Positions 28,114 to 37,888 of a DNA stretch of 64,000 nucleotides are shown piece after piece (the first letter of the stretch is position 1; each line of letters opens with the position of its first letter). Location of the stretch: positions 224,717 to 288,716 of the forward strand of contig NC_020061.1 of the NCBI RefSeq assembly GCF_000330885.1. The letters run 5' to 3'. The DNA comes from Rhizobium tropici CIAT 899. Its GTDB lineage: Bacteria; Pseudomonadota; Alphaproteobacteria; Rhizobiales; Rhizobiaceae. A model generated the notes under the pieces. That model was not told the origin of the DNA, ran no database searches, and worked only from the letters and a program-made list of their open reading frames with translations. A program made the translations under genes and the position numbers.

Positions 28114-28995
28114 CTATGCCGGATTGACAAGAGCAGCCGCAACTTCACCAATCGGCAGGTCAATCAGGGTGATGCCGCATTCCGTGCAGAAGCGGCGTTC
28201 GTTCTTGGTCATGGTTTTGGCATCAATCACAGCGAAGTGTGGGCCGTTGGAGCGCTTCATGATCTGGCGGGCAAAGATGCGCAACATCTGATCGTCGAAG
28301 CGGCAGCCCAGAAAGAAAAAGCCGCGGTTGGTGCGCCGTGCTTTGACGGCTTCGGGGATCGGCGTCTGGATATCGATCTCTGTCAGAACTTCGACATAGT
28401 CCGCATCTGACACGAGAAAATTAGCAGCGGGCCGAACGCTTCCATGAGGCGTATACAACACCGTTTTTGCTGCCGGACCGGGCCTGAGTTCCTTTCCGGA
28501 CAAATCGTAGGTTCTCGTCCATATATCGCGGTTCTCATTTGCCCGCGTAACGCCTTGTATCTCGACCACGTCTGTTCGGCCATTCGCCACGAGAGCCGCG
28601 CGCATCGTCCCGTCGTACCAGCTGTCGATGATGAGCGAGAGTGGCAGCGTTGCAAGCCAGGCATGGAGGCCGGTCAGCGGCGCGGATGAGGCGAATATCT
28701 CCGCCATCCAGGCTTGAAGCGTCCGACGATGCCTGCGCTGCTCGATAAACTGTGCGACCGACCACATGTTGCTGCGTATCTTGGAAGGTGCTGTCGCCCG
28801 TGTGTTAAGAGCTGCTGCAACGCCTTCTGGACCATCAGGTACAGGCGGTGCCGCCGAACTTTGCCGGAGAAGCCCGGGACCGAGATATGGGATTATTGCG
28901 TCTGCGGCGAGCGCTTCCTTCAGCAAATAAAGTTGCTTTTCGGCGTAATCGCCCCGGCAGACCAAAAGATGATCGGATTTAGGAAGCACGGGCAT
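28114..28995 (-). CDS. SIR2-like domain protein at the end of the nifB operon
   Basis: 293 residues. N-terminal DAIIPYLGPGLLR resembles the nucleotide-binding start of SIR2-like domains; later stretches HAWLATLPLSLIIDSWYD, LYTPHGSV and GFFFLGCRFDD fit the SIR2_2 group (NAD-binding fold, with the GS after the catalytic-region His). It follows nifT by 34 bases on the same strand, so it is likely transcribed with nifB-fdxN-nifZ-nifT under NifA. I recall such genes beside nif operons in other rhizobia, but the role is unknown. SIR2-like domains also occur in phage-defence proteins; the context here favours nitrogen fixation. Confidence 0.65.
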   Translation of the reverse strand: MPVLPKSDHLLVCRGDYAEKQLYLLKEALAADAIIPYLGPGLLRQSSAAPPVPDGPEGVAAALNTRATAPSKIRSNMWSVAQFIEQRRHRRTLQAWMAEIFASSAPLTGLHAWLATLPLSLIIDSWYDGTMRAALVANGRTDVVEIQGVTRANENRDIWTRTYDLSGKELRPGPAAKTVLYTPHGSVRPAANFLVSDADYVEVLTEIDIQTPIPEAVKARRTNRGFFFLGCRFDDQMLRIFARQIMKRSNGPHFAVIDAKTMTKNERRFCTECGITLIDLPIGEVAAALVNPA

Positions 28996-29029
28996 GCCGC
29001 TGTCGCTTTTTGTCGTTCGTTAGCAGCGT

Positions 29030-29242
29030 TTAGTCCTCCTCAGATATCTTCTTTGCCTCGACCGTAATGGGCAGGCGCGTGTCCTTTGGCAGATCGGGCA
29101 GGGCTAGCCTCCATCCATTCCTAAGCAGCACGCAGCCGCCCCATAGATTTTCATTTTCCATAGCAATGATCGGCTCTTCGAGATCCTTCTTGGAAACATA
29201 TGCCGATAAGCCGGTTCCGGTTCTGCGGATCATCACTTTCAC
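29030..29242 (-). CDS. nifT: NifT/FixU
   Basis: 70 residues, the normal NifT length: MKVMIRRTGTGLSAYVSKKD then WGGCVLLRNGWRLALPDLP. A small conserved protein encoded with nif genes, of unclear role in nitrogenase maturation. It overlaps the nifZ end by four bases. Confidence 0.92.
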   Translation of the reverse strand: MKVMIRRTGTGLSAYVSKKDLEEPIIAMENENLWGGCVLLRNGWRLALPDLPKDTRLPITVEAKKISEED

Positions 29243-29562
29243 GGGGCTATTCCTTCCCTGGCGCTGGTAGTCGTTTCGGCAATGCTTGCTGCGGCTTTGT
29301 CGAGGCTCGTCAGTTCACGCGCGCGCATGCCGACGATGGTGCCGCGATCCACCCATTCGACCGCATAGATATAGAACTGCTGGAGAAAGGTGCCGATGTC
29401 GCGCACATAACCCTCATCGCCCTTTCGCACCAGGTTTTCGCCAACGTCTTTGCCGGGATAGGTGCCGTCATTCTTTATGTGGCGCGTGGCACGAACCCGC
29501 TCGCCTGGTAGAAATTGCGGTGAACAGCCGATTTCCACTTCTTGTTCGCGTCCTATGCCCAC
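29239..29562 (-). CDS. nifZ: NifZ
   Basis: 107 residues, starting at a GTG. The typical NifZ SH3-like core is FLPGERVRATRHIKNDGTYPG and GDEGYVRDIGTFLQQFYIY. NifZ helps form the second P-cluster of the MoFe protein. It lies between fdxN (93-base gap) and nifT (4-base overlap) in the nifB operon. Confidence 0.92.
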   Translation of the reverse strand: MGIGREQEVEIGCSPQFLPGERVRATRHIKNDGTYPGKDVGENLVRKGDEGYVRDIGTFLQQFYIYAVEWVDRGTIVGMRARELTSLDKAAASIAETTTSAREGIAP

Positions 29563-29655
29563 GGTGGTGCCTCACTTTCTTGAGACTGCTCGGCTTAACC
29601 GCGGAGGTCAAACCTTTGGACGAGATATTGCCTTCGGCGGCCAGCGAACAGGCGA

Positions 29656-29850
29656 TCAGGCTGGAACGCAGGTCTTCGGTACCGGACATACCGATGCGCA
29701 TTGCTGCGTCTCGAAAGCTCCCTCGCATTCTGTGCACTTCTTCGGATCGATCACGTAGTTCTCGCCCTTCAGTTCTATCGCACCTGATGGACATTCGAAC
29801 TCGCAGGCTCCGCACTGGGTGCATTGGGATGCGATGATCTTGAAGGCCAT
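29656..29850 (-). CDS. fdxN: FdxN, 2[4Fe-4S] ferredoxin
   Basis: 64 residues from ATG 29850, with AGGAG upstream. Two cluster motifs: [12 protein letters not shown] and [18 protein letters not shown]. FdxN-type ferredoxins supply low-potential electrons for nitrogenase or for NifB. It follows nifB by 33 bases. Confidence 0.95.
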   Translation of the reverse strand: MAFKIIASQCTQCGACEFECPSGAIELKGENYVIDPKKCTECEGAFETQQCASVCPVPKTCVPA

Positions 29851-29883
29851 TTTCAACTCCTGAGGAGGTTAAACTAAAAAAAT

Positions 29884-31365
29884 TCACGCCGTCCCTGTCA
29901 GCAGGTCGACTCCAAACTCGGTGGCATAAACCATGCTGATGGCGGTTTCGATGTACTCATAGGTATAAGAGTCCACTGCTCGAATGCCCGCGTCCGCCAA
30001 CCGCTTTTTAGGGCAATCTCCGATCTTTGCGCAGAGCACGATGTCGATCCCCTCGAGCGCAACTATCACACCGTCGAGTGTAGCGTCGTCACCCCAACCG
30101 CCGCGGCAATATTGCTCGACCTTGCGATGCCCCACGAAGGCGATTCCTCTCGGAGAGGCTTCATAAATCTGGAACTCTTTCGCATGGCCGAAATGTTCGT
30201 TTATGCGGCCGCCGCCCTTGGTCGCCACCGCGACGTGAAGCGACCCGTCGGGGCCGGCTGCTTTGACCATTTCGATCGCCTCGCTCTTGGCTGCTGCGTG
30301 ATTGCCTCTCTCCCGCGCCACTACTTCCCGGTATGCCTCGCGATTGCGCTCGTCGTACGAGACTGCATCGGGAATGTGGTCGAGCGTGAATTCTTTGCCA
30401 CGATCCTCGCCGAGCAGACCGACGGCATCGGCCCGGCATTGCCGACAATGACGCATCAGCTTGGCGCCTTTTTCGAGACGACCTTGAAGCGCCTTCAATT
30501 CGATTGCCCGCGGAGCGCGCTGTCCGGTCAGGCCATAGTAAGTGCCGTGCGCTGGGTCCGAAATCAGGGGCATCACATTATGCAAGAACGCGCCGCGCTC
30601 TTTCACCCATCTGTTCACCTCGATCAGGTGCTCGTCATTGACCCCGGGTATCATGACCGAATTGACCTTGACGAGGATGCCCCGCGCCGCCAGCATTTCC
30701 AAACCCAACATCTGTCGCTTGTGCAGGATTTCGGCGGCTTCGATGCCGGTGTAGCGCCGGTGATTGTAAAAGACCCAGGGATATATCTTTGCGCCGATTT
30801 GCGGGTCGACCATGTTGATTGTGATGGTCACGTGATCGACATTCATGCGTGCAAGCTCATCGACATGATCTGGCAATGCTAGCCCGTTGGTGGAGATACA
30901 CAGCTTGACGTCGGGAATTTCCGCGGCAACTTTTTCGAAGGTCGCCTTGGTTCTCCTCCAGTCGTAACAGGCATCGCCCGGACCGGCGATTCCGACGACC
31001 GAAAGCTGCGGCACTTCGTTGGCGACCGAAATAACTTTGCGCAGCGCCTGCTCTGGCGTCAGCTTTTCCGAGACGACACCGGGCCGGCTTTCGTTTGCGC
31101 AGTCATATTTCCGATTGCAGTAGTTGCACTGGATATTGCAAGCCGGTGCGACGGCGACGTGCATGCGCGCGAAATAGTGGTGTGCTTCTTCCGAGTAGCA
31201 GGGATGATCCTTTATCTTCTCCCATGTCGCTGGATCCATGTCATCCGGTTTTGCGGTTGAGCCGCAGGATGAGGATTTGCAGCTGTCGGACTTCGCATTG
31301 GTCAGCCTATTGTCGGACGTTTTGGCGCTGGCCGAGCGATCAAGCGAAATCATCGATGCGGTCAT
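29884..31365 (-). CDS. nifB: NifB, radical SAM FeMo-cofactor precursor synthase
   Basis: 493 residues. The radical SAM cluster motif is CNIQCNYCNRKYDC (near residue 95), followed by GIAGPGDACYDW; the C-terminal domain (from about residue 375, LHVAVATKGGGRINEHFGHA) is the NifX/NafY-like cofactor-binding fold. It makes NifB-co, the core of FeMo-co. A sigma-54 promoter lies 39 bases upstream. It heads the operon nifB-fdxN-nifZ-nifT-SIR2-like. Confidence 0.97.
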   Translation of the reverse strand: MTASMISLDRSASAKTSDNRLTNAKSDSCKSSSCGSTAKPDDMDPATWEKIKDHPCYSEEAHHYFARMHVAVAPACNIQCNYCNRKYDCANESRPGVVSEKLTPEQALRKVISVANEVPQLSVVGIAGPGDACYDWRRTKATFEKVAAEIPDVKLCISTNGLALPDHVDELARMNVDHVTITINMVDPQIGAKIYPWVFYNHRRYTGIEAAEILHKRQMLGLEMLAARGILVKVNSVMIPGVNDEHLIEVNRWVKERGAFLHNVMPLISDPAHGTYYGLTGQRAPRAIELKALQGRLEKGAKLMRHCRQCRADAVGLLGEDRGKEFTLDHIPDAVSYDERNREAYREVVARERGNHAAAKSEAIEMVKAAGPDGSLHVAVATKGGGRINEHFGHAKEFQIYEASPRGIAFVGHRKVEQYCRGGWGDDATLDGVIVALEGIDIVLCAKIGDCPKKRLADAGIRAVDSYTYEYIETAISMVYATEFGVDLLTGTA

Positions 31366-31403
31366 CTAGCAATTCCGTTGCTGGTGAAGATTGCAGTTCA
31401 AAC

Positions 31404-31419
31404 TGCAAGACCTATGCCA
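31404..31419 (-). promoter_or_regulatory. Sigma-54 (-24/-12) promoter of the nifB operon
   Basis: On the minus strand TGGCAT-AGGTC-TTGCA, a consensus RpoN promoter, starts about 54 bases before the nifB ATG. No perfect TGT-N10-ACA site was found in the 180 bases upstream, so NifA may act through a degenerate site. Confidence 0.85.
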
Positions 31420-31597
31420 GGGCCCGGGATTGTCTTATGTCCGGCGTTTTAGTGTTTCGCGTTGGATTGCATACACTTGCTCCCGCACGATTTCGTTCGT
31501 TCATGACAATCGGCACATGGATCTCGTCGCGAATGCGACGCGCCTCTGTCACGTAGAGTGCCGAGAGCGCATTTCCGACCTGACGAACGACATAGGC

Positions 31598-33346
31598 TTA
31601 GAACTTTTTCATCTCGATATTGTGCCGGCGCAGAGCATAGCCGACCTGACGGGGCGTGAGGCCGAGCATACGAGCCGCTTTGGCCTGAACCCATCCGACT
31701 TTCTCCATTGCCTCGATCAGCCGGTCCCGCTCTGTGAGGCGCGGTGATAGGGCTGGGCAAGCCGGACCATTGGGGTCGCAGGCCTTGAAGGGCGCTACCT
31801 CGGGATGCGAGACGCTGCCTGGTTGGGTAGAGAGCGGCGATACTGCCGGCGTTGTTCCACCCCGAGTGAGCTCATCGATAGGCTTACCCTCGCGGCCGCC
31901 GCCGTCGCCTTTCCAAAGACGAGCCGAAAGACATTGGTTGTTCTGGCACGCAAAATCCGAGGGAACGATCGTCTTCGAGCGCGCCAACGTCGCCGTCCTA
32001 CGCACGCAATTTTCCAGCTCGCGGACGTTCCCAGGAAAATAGCATTGCGAAATCAGGTCTAGCGCCTGCGCCGTGAAGGCGTGCTCGCGATTGTTCTCCC
32101 GGTTGAAACGGTCGAGAAAGACTTTTGAAAGGCGCGAAATGTCTCCGGGCCGCTCTCTGAGTGGTGGCAAGACGATCGGCACGACATTGATGCGATAGTA
32201 AAGGTCGGCTCTGAACTCGCCATTTGCAACAGCCGCCTCGAGGTCCTTGTTGGTTGCGCATACGAGTCTGATGTCGACTTTGAGGGTCTTGGTTCCGCCA
32301 ACCCGCTCCAGCTCGCCTTCCTGCAGCACGCGCAAAAGCTTGGCTTGAAAGGCAGGCGAAATTTCGCCAATTTCATCAAGGAGCAGCGTTCCGCCATTTG
32401 CCAATTCGAAACGCCCCGCGCGCTGCGATACAGCACCGGTGAAAGCGCCCTTTTCATGTCCGAAGAGTTCCGATTCCAGGACACCTTCAGGCAGTGCGGC
32501 GCAGTTCAATTTGACAAAAGACTTCTTGCGGCGAGGGGAAAGCTCATGAATGGCCTGTGCGAAAAATTCCTTGCCAGTGCCGCTTTCACCCCGCAGAAGC
32601 ACTGTGGTATTCGTCATAGCCACCGCAGAGACGATTTCCAACACCCGCCTGACTGCAGGGCTTTCTCCGACGATCCAGTCGACTTTGGCTCTTGAGTTTT
32701 GGCTCGGATCATTCCGTCCCCCTTCGGCGGATTTCCGGTGCAGCTGGATGATTTGCGGACCGGACGTGCTCAGGGCTCGGTGGAACGCGATCGTCTGGCC
32801 GATAAGATCGGCGACCATGGTAAGGAAGCGAATATCCTCGTTGTGACGCAGTTCAGTGGCGCTGTCCCTGAAGCGGTCGATCCATAACGTCCCGACCAGT
32901 TTGTGCGCAGCCCTCAAAGGAACCCCGATAAATGTGATGGGGATCGTGTCGCTGCTCAAAGACGGCTGAGGGTCAGCCCGAAAAAGTTCGGATTTACTGG
33001 TCTCCCTTATCACCAGCGGCTGTCCGGTCGTCACGATCTGATCCATTGCAGCCGGTGGGATGGTGTGGCGTGCGCCGGATTGACGAGAATCGGCGACGCC
33101 GGCCGACGCGGTAATTTCCGGCTCCCCTTCGCTCGCCCATATAACGATTGCCCCATGACGCATTCGCAAAAACGTGGGGAGGATATTGGCGACCTTGACA
33201 AGCGTGATCTCCAGCGGGGCAGCGGCCGTTAGGAGCTTCGATATTTCGTAGATCCCGCTGCAGGAGATTCCGACTTCAGGCGTTTTGCTGGATACCCCGG
33301 GCAAAGGTCCAACTTCATCGACGCAATCGCGTAGAATGCGGGTCAT
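31598..33346 (-). CDS. nifA: NifA, enhancer-binding activator of nif/fix genes
   Basis: 582 residues from ATG 33346, preceded by AGGGGTG; an in-frame ATG at 33385 would add 13 residues. An N-terminal GAF domain (about 30-180) is followed by the AAA+ sigma-54 activator domain (GESGTGKE Walker A, the sigma-54 contact loop ESELFGHEKGAFTGA, GGTLLLDEIGE Walker B). The interdomain linker has cysteines (CYFPGNVRELENC, then CQNNQC) diagnostic of oxygen-sensitive rhizobial NifA. The C-terminal helix-turn-helix is AKAARMLGLTPRQVGYALRRH. It lies between fixX and nifB on the same strand, so it may be read through from fixABCX. Confidence 0.97.
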   Translation of the reverse strand: MTRILRDCVDEVGPLPGVSSKTPEVGISCSGIYEISKLLTAAAPLEITLVKVANILPTFLRMRHGAIVIWASEGEPEITASAGVADSRQSGARHTIPPAAMDQIVTTGQPLVIRETSKSELFRADPQPSLSSDTIPITFIGVPLRAAHKLVGTLWIDRFRDSATELRHNEDIRFLTMVADLIGQTIAFHRALSTSGPQIIQLHRKSAEGGRNDPSQNSRAKVDWIVGESPAVRRVLEIVSAVAMTNTTVLLRGESGTGKEFFAQAIHELSPRRKKSFVKLNCAALPEGVLESELFGHEKGAFTGAVSQRAGRFELANGGTLLLDEIGEISPAFQAKLLRVLQEGELERVGGTKTLKVDIRLVCATNKDLEAAVANGEFRADLYYRINVVPIVLPPLRERPGDISRLSKVFLDRFNRENNREHAFTAQALDLISQCYFPGNVRELENCVRRTATLARSKTIVPSDFACQNNQCLSARLWKGDGGGREGKPIDELTRGGTTPAVSPLSTQPGSVSHPEVAPFKACDPNGPACPALSPRLTERDRLIEAMEKVGWVQAKAARMLGLTPRQVGYALRRHNIEMKKF

Positions 33347-33522
33347 TTTCAACACCCCTAGCTGTGTAGAATGCCCCCATTCCAACCACTGTTTGTGCTT
33401 ATTTGTATAAGCGGAAACTCTAATGGTAGTTTCTGAAATTGCAAGCTGGTTCCTGTCAAAATTGATGCAGCGCCTGGCTGTGACGACATAATGTGTTTTT
33501 CAAAAGTTTAACAATAAATTGT

Positions 33523-33822
33523 TCACCCGAACTTGAAGAGAACACCAAAGCCGCCTCGTGGATAGTTCCACGTGATGTCCCCACTTGCCTCACACAGCAC
33601 CCTGCATGTGCCGCACTCCATGCAGCCGTCGGCGGCAATCTCCACTTGGCCTTTGTCATTCAGTTCATAGCATTTTGCCGGGCAGATGCGTGTTAGCGCC
33701 AAAAGGTTTGCACTCGGATGCTCGTGCGGCCGCACCTTAATGTGCGGGCGTCCCTGATCAACCAGATAGCGATTCTGGAAAAGCTTGTCCTCAACACGCA
33801 ACTTCGTCACTGCAACGGTCAT
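33523..33822 (-). CDS. fixX: FixX, ferredoxin-like protein
   Basis: 99 residues. Cluster ligands lie in CPAKCYELN and [12 protein letters not shown]. FixX works with the FixABC electron-transfer flavoprotein system that delivers electrons toward nitrogenase by bifurcation. It follows fixC by 12 bases. Confidence 0.95.
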   Translation of the reverse strand: MTVAVTKLRVEDKLFQNRYLVDQGRPHIKVRPHEHPSANLLALTRICPAKCYELNDKGQVEIAADGCMECGTCRVLCEASGDITWNYPRGGFGVLFKFG

Positions 33823-33834
33823 CCTATTTCTCCT

Positions 33835-35139
33835 TCAACGCCAAGCCAATGCCAGACGCACCGCGTCGCTGACCAGCCCCCAGCGCGAACGCGCCTTTAT
33901 GAAAGCGGCCGTTGTCGCCCTTTCATTTTCGATCTTCGGCGTACCATCGACACGCATGAAATTTTTCGAAGCTTCAGACATCAACTTCGGGTATGTCATG
34001 AAGAAATTGCGGGAATTGGTATGAAGTAGGGCCGGCATGTCTTTGTATTTCCTAAGATCTTTAATGACAAAGGAATCGTCCAGCATCGTCTTGTATAGTG
34101 CGAGGTTTCTTTTGGTCATTCGACCTCCGCGGCTCTTGACCTCGAAAATAGCCTCCCCGGCGATGCGACCTGACGTCATGGCGAGATTGGAACCTTCGCG
34201 GTGAACGGCATTGTTGAGCTGTGCTGCGTCGCCGACAACGACCCAGCCATCGCCGAAGAGCGCGGGAATTGCCTTGTACCCACCTTCGGGAATGAGATGA
34301 GCTGCATATTCCTTGACTTCCGAATCCGCGATCAGATGTTTGATCGACGGATGGTTCTTGAACGCTTCGAGCAACTCGTAAGGGCTTTCGCACGTTGCGG
34401 CGAAGTCGGAGACGAGGCAACCGATGCCAAGAGAGATCGACTCCTTATTGGTATAAAGGAAGGCGAGCCCGGCCATGCCGCGGGAGATGGTGCCGGCCGC
34501 CTCGATCACACAACCCTCGTTGCCATGAAGACCGAAGCGCTGATCGATCACGTCTTCTGGCAGAAAATGTATTTCCTTGACAGCGAGAGCCACGCTCTCC
34601 GAAGTCGGCGTCTGACGCAAACCGGCCCGGGCGCCGAGCAACCCATTGGCGCCTTCCGCAAGAACGACCGTGTCCGCAAGTATGACATCGCCAGTACGGT
34701 CAGTGCGCACGCCGATCACCTTGCCCCCTTCCTGGGCAAGTTCTGTCGCCGTCGTCTCGCAAAGGACTGTCGCTCCCGCCTCACGCACCTTACGCGAAAA
34801 CCAACGGTCGAACTGAGCGCGAATGATTGTATAGCGCTCTGGCGTCGACTCGTTGAAATCATCCGATCGGTATTGGATCCCAACGTGGGATGTGTCATCC
34901 ATCATCCAGAAGCGCTGCTCGACGAGATGCCGCTCAAGAGGCGCATCATCTCGAAAATTCGGGATGATTTTCTCCAGCATGTTCGCGTACATGATTGCGC
35001 CCTGGACGTTCTTTGAGCCCGGATACTCGCCACGCTCCAATTGCAGGACTTTCAAGCCACGGCTCGCCATGGTGTAAGCAGCCGCATTCCCGGCCATGCC
35101 CGCGCCAATCACGATGGCGTCAAACTTTTCCCCGCTCAT
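33835..35139 (-). CDS. fixC: FixC, flavoprotein dehydrogenase of the FixABCX complex
   Basis: 434 residues, related to ETF-ubiquinone oxidoreductase. FAD-binding Rossmann motif at the N-terminus ([19 protein letters not shown]), then [13 protein letters not shown] near residue 295. It accepts one branch of electrons from FixAB and passes them to quinone while FixX takes the low-potential branch. Spaced 12 bases from both neighbours. Confidence 0.96.
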   Translation of the reverse strand: MSGEKFDAIVIGAGMAGNAAAYTMASRGLKVLQLERGEYPGSKNVQGAIMYANMLEKIIPNFRDDAPLERHLVEQRFWMMDDTSHVGIQYRSDDFNESTPERYTIIRAQFDRWFSRKVREAGATVLCETTATELAQEGGKVIGVRTDRTGDVILADTVVLAEGANGLLGARAGLRQTPTSESVALAVKEIHFLPEDVIDQRFGLHGNEGCVIEAAGTISRGMAGLAFLYTNKESISLGIGCLVSDFAATCESPYELLEAFKNHPSIKHLIADSEVKEYAAHLIPEGGYKAIPALFGDGWVVVGDAAQLNNAVHREGSNLAMTSGRIAGEAIFEVKSRGGRMTKRNLALYKTMLDDSFVIKDLRKYKDMPALLHTNSRNFFMTYPKLMSEASKNFMRVDGTPKIENERATTAAFIKARSRWGLVSDAVRLALAWR

Positions 35140-35151
35140 AACCCGTGCCCC

Positions 35152-36264
35152 CTAATTCGCAAGCTTATCGCGACTGTGCGGCGACAGCCGTTGGGTGAAA
35201 ACATCAGTGAGGGCCGGCAAGAAGCGGATCGCATCCGTCACGACGCCAACGTGGGCGAAGTCGAAAATCGGCGCGTTCGGATCGGTGTTGATCGCCACAA
35301 TGAGATCAGCGCCCTCGACGCCAACCCGGTGCTGAATGGCGCCGGAAATCCCGGCCGCTATATAGAGCTTCGGCCGGATAGTCTTACCCGTTTGCCCGAT
35401 CTGCCGATCAGCCGGCATCCAGCCTTTCTGGACCAGCGGCCGTGAACAGCCGTATTCGGCTCCAATTACCCGCGCGAGATTCTTCGCCAGCTTCAGGTTC
35501 TCCGATGTTCCAAGACCGAGGCCGCCGCCCACCACCACATCGGCATAGGCGAGATTGGAATTTGTCGATTGCACGTCGGAAATGAACCCGAGGACTTTGG
35601 TGACGATCTCCTCCTCGACCATCAGGACCCCATGCTGAATGACGCAGCCGATAGGCTTGTTCGTGCGCTGCGGCATCGCCATGACCCTTGGCCGCACTGT
35701 CGCCATCTGCGGTCTGCAGTTGAGCGTGTAGATTGTGCATAGTAGAGAGCCGCCGAAAGTCGGCCGCGTTGCGGCAAGCGAACCGTCCGCATCCACATCG
35801 AGTTCGGTGCAGTCCGCGGTGAGCCCCGTCAACAAGGTCGTCGCCACGGAACCGGCAAGGTCGCGACCAAGCGTCGTCGCACCGAGAAGCAGGATCTCGG
35901 GTTGGTAAGTGGCGACGAGATTTGTCAGAGCTTTGGTGAAGGGCTCGTTCCTATAGTCTTCGAGCAGGGGGTTCTCCACCAGATACGCAACGTCGGCGCC
36001 ATAGGCAAACGCCTCTGCGATGGCCAGCTGCGTGGCGTCCCCCGGAGGTCCGAGCACGACACCTGCGAGTTTGACGCCAAGCTTGTCCGCCAGCTTGCGG
36101 CCTTCTCCCAGCAGTTCGAAGGAGACGGGATGGACATTTCCGCGCTCCACTTCGATGAAGACCCAAACATGGCGGTAGTCTTTGAAATGATCGGGCAGTT
36201 CTTTCTTCATTCCCGCGCGGCCGACGGCTGGGCGCGGTATTTCTTGATTTGCGGTCAACGTCAT
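35152..36264 (-). CDS. fixB: FixB, electron-transfer flavoprotein alpha subunit
   Basis: 370 residues. The C-terminal ETF-alpha FAD-binding region is visible: [36 protein letters not shown] and [13 protein letters not shown]. It forms a heterodimer with FixA. It begins 12 bases after fixA. Confidence 0.96.
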   Translation of the reverse strand: MTLTANQEIPRPAVGRAGMKKELPDHFKDYRHVWVFIEVERGNVHPVSFELLGEGRKLADKLGVKLAGVVLGPPGDATQLAIAEAFAYGADVAYLVENPLLEDYRNEPFTKALTNLVATYQPEILLLGATTLGRDLAGSVATTLLTGLTADCTELDVDADGSLAATRPTFGGSLLCTIYTLNCRPQMATVRPRVMAMPQRTNKPIGCVIQHGVLMVEEEIVTKVLGFISDVQSTNSNLAYADVVVGGGLGLGTSENLKLAKNLARVIGAEYGCSRPLVQKGWMPADRQIGQTGKTIRPKLYIAAGISGAIQHRVGVEGADLIVAINTDPNAPIFDFAHVGVVTDAIRFLPALTDVFTQRLSPHSRDKLAN

Positions 36265-36276
36265 GGCTCCTTGCCG

Positions 36277-37128
36277 TTATGCGCTGGCGTCGAAGGCGAG
36301 TTCGTGTTCGAGCGCCGGCTGACGGGCGAAGATTTCGACAATCAACTCATCAGCAAGATCGCCGAGCGCCTTATCGGTGGTGGTGATTTGCTCTGCCTTT
36401 TCCGTCCTTACTGTCGGGGCAAAGACGCGTTTGACGACCGTCGGCGAACCACGCAGTCCACACTTGCTGAGGTCCTCGATGCCGGCGTCGCCCGCGCTCC
36501 ATTTTACGATCTGACTGCGTGCGGCACGTAGCGCGTCATCAAGCGAGCCGCGGCGGATTTCGTTGGTGCCTTCCAGCATAGTGATGAGGCAGGGAAGCCT
36601 GCCATGCAGCATCTGGGTACCGCCTTCCGAACGGCGGTCGACCTTAATTTCGCGTGCATCAAGATCGAGGGAGCAAATCTTCGAAACGTAAGTGAGTTGC
36701 AGGAGGTCGAGGCGCTTAGCAATGCCCGGCCCGACTTGGGCAGTGTCGCCGTCGATGGTCTGCTTGCCCGTGAAAACGATGTCGGGGGCGCCGAAGGTCT
36801 CGCCGATTTTTGCAATCGCCTGCGACAAAGCAAAGGAAGTCGCCAGGGTATCGGATCCCGCAAAATAGCGGTCGGTCAACAATACCGCCCGATCCGCACC
36901 GTAAGTGAGCGCCTTGCGCAACGAATCCTCTGCCATGGGCGGCCCCATCGTGAGCACGGTGACCTCGCCGCCATGCACGTCACGCAACCGCAGTGCTTCT
37001 TCAAGGGCGAATAGATCGTAAGGATTTATGATGGTCGGCACACCCTGGCGCATGATCGTGTTCGTTACAGGATGGACGCGAATCTGTGCGGAGTCCGGCA
37101 CCTGCTTGATACAGACTACGACGTGCAT
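36277..37128 (-). CDS. fixA: FixA, electron-transfer flavoprotein beta subunit
   Basis: 283 residues. MHVVVCIKQVPDSAQIRVHP is the standard ETF-beta start; FTGKQTIDGDTAQVGPGIA follows. First gene of fixABCX. A sigma-54 promoter lies about 50 bases upstream and a perfect NifA site about 70 bases beyond that. Confidence 0.97.
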   Translation of the reverse strand: MHVVVCIKQVPDSAQIRVHPVTNTIMRQGVPTIINPYDLFALEEALRLRDVHGGEVTVLTMGPPMAEDSLRKALTYGADRAVLLTDRYFAGSDTLATSFALSQAIAKIGETFGAPDIVFTGKQTIDGDTAQVGPGIAKRLDLLQLTYVSKICSLDLDAREIKVDRRSEGGTQMLHGRLPCLITMLEGTNEIRRGSLDDALRAARSQIVKWSAGDAGIEDLSKCGLRGSPTVVKRVFAPTVRTEKAEQITTTDKALGDLADELIVEIFARQPALEHELAFDASA

Positions 37129-37180
37129 GTGGTCTCCTAGCTGCTGTTAAATGGCGGGTTTGGCGCTTCGTGTCCTCTAA

Positions 37181-37196
37181 AGCACTATCTGTGCCA
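37181..37196 (-). promoter_or_regulatory. Sigma-54 promoter of fixABCX
   Basis: On the minus strand TGGCAC-AGATA-GTGCT keeps GG-N10-GC. The -24 box is perfect and the -12 box (GTGCT) is imperfect. It lies about 52 bases upstream of the fixA start. Confidence 0.8.
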
Positions 37197-37267
37197 AGGT
37201 TTTTGAATGTGGCATCCCTTTGAAATTTCAATGATTTATGCTGAGGTGCCGACACTGGACTCGCCAT

Positions 37268-37283
37268 TGTCGGCTTCGCGACA
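37268..37283 (-). promoter_or_regulatory. NifA upstream activator sequence for fixABCX
   Basis: TGT-CGGCTTCGCG-ACA is an exact TGT-N10-ACA site, 71 bases upstream of the -24 box of fixA. It falls in the gap between nifW and fixA. Confidence 0.85.
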
Positions 37284-37309
37284 TCGTTCAAGCCGGAACC
37301 ATGTCGCAT

Positions 37310-37693
37310 TCACTCCCTGCCGAAACGCTTCAAGATAGAATCGAATGGCACGAACGTGTGACCCGGTTGGGCAGGCTTGGCCGGATTGTGATCGTTGAGC
37401 ACCTTGAAGACCCGGTGCGCAAGTGGCGAGGACGTCGCAAAATCTTCGTAGGCGCGTTCAAGCATGGCGCGTGCTCTGGCAGCAATCACCTGTTCCGGGA
37501 GATCGGCGAAATCCTCTTCGGCGAGGTATTGTCCCATCCGCTTCATGATGTGAAGCCGCGAGACGTCAAGCACCTTCGGATCATAGGCGACGTCAAGCAG
37601 CGCGAAAAACTCCTCCGCGGCAGACAGATTTTTCAACCGCGCGAGGATTTCGGCCGTATCGCTGGTTCGACTGGCGTTGCAAAAACTGTTCAT
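37310..37693 (-). CDS. nifW: NifW, nitrogenase stabilising protein
   Basis: 127 residues from ATG 37693, with GGGGAGA upstream. NifW pattern: LKNLSAAEEFFALLDVAYDP, VLDVSRLHIMKRMGQYL, and the end HTFVPFDSI. NifW binds the MoFe protein and protects it or helps its maturation. It lies 195 bases after nifS on the same strand. Confidence 0.92.
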   Translation of the reverse strand: MNSFCNASRTSDTAEILARLKNLSAAEEFFALLDVAYDPKVLDVSRLHIMKRMGQYLAEEDFADLPEQVIAARARAMLERAYEDFATSSPLAHRVFKVLNDHNPAKPAQPGHTFVPFDSILKRFGRE

Positions 37694-37888
37694 AACATTC
37701 TCCCCGTTTGGAACGATGCTCTGTGGTGCTCCGGTGCGATGACCCGCGGTCGCGAAAGCCCCGCAGGAAAAGTGCTCGCTCTTACGGCTACAAGTGGCTT
37801 TGCCAGTCCGAGCTCTTCTGCCTCGCAACAGCGACGAACATCGCCTGGTTCCGTCAAGCCAGATCGAGTCTTCAGAAAGTGAACCGCT

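Noticed and set aside
34201..35016. A 271-codon plus-strand frame
   Set aside because: Antisense to fixC; no motif.
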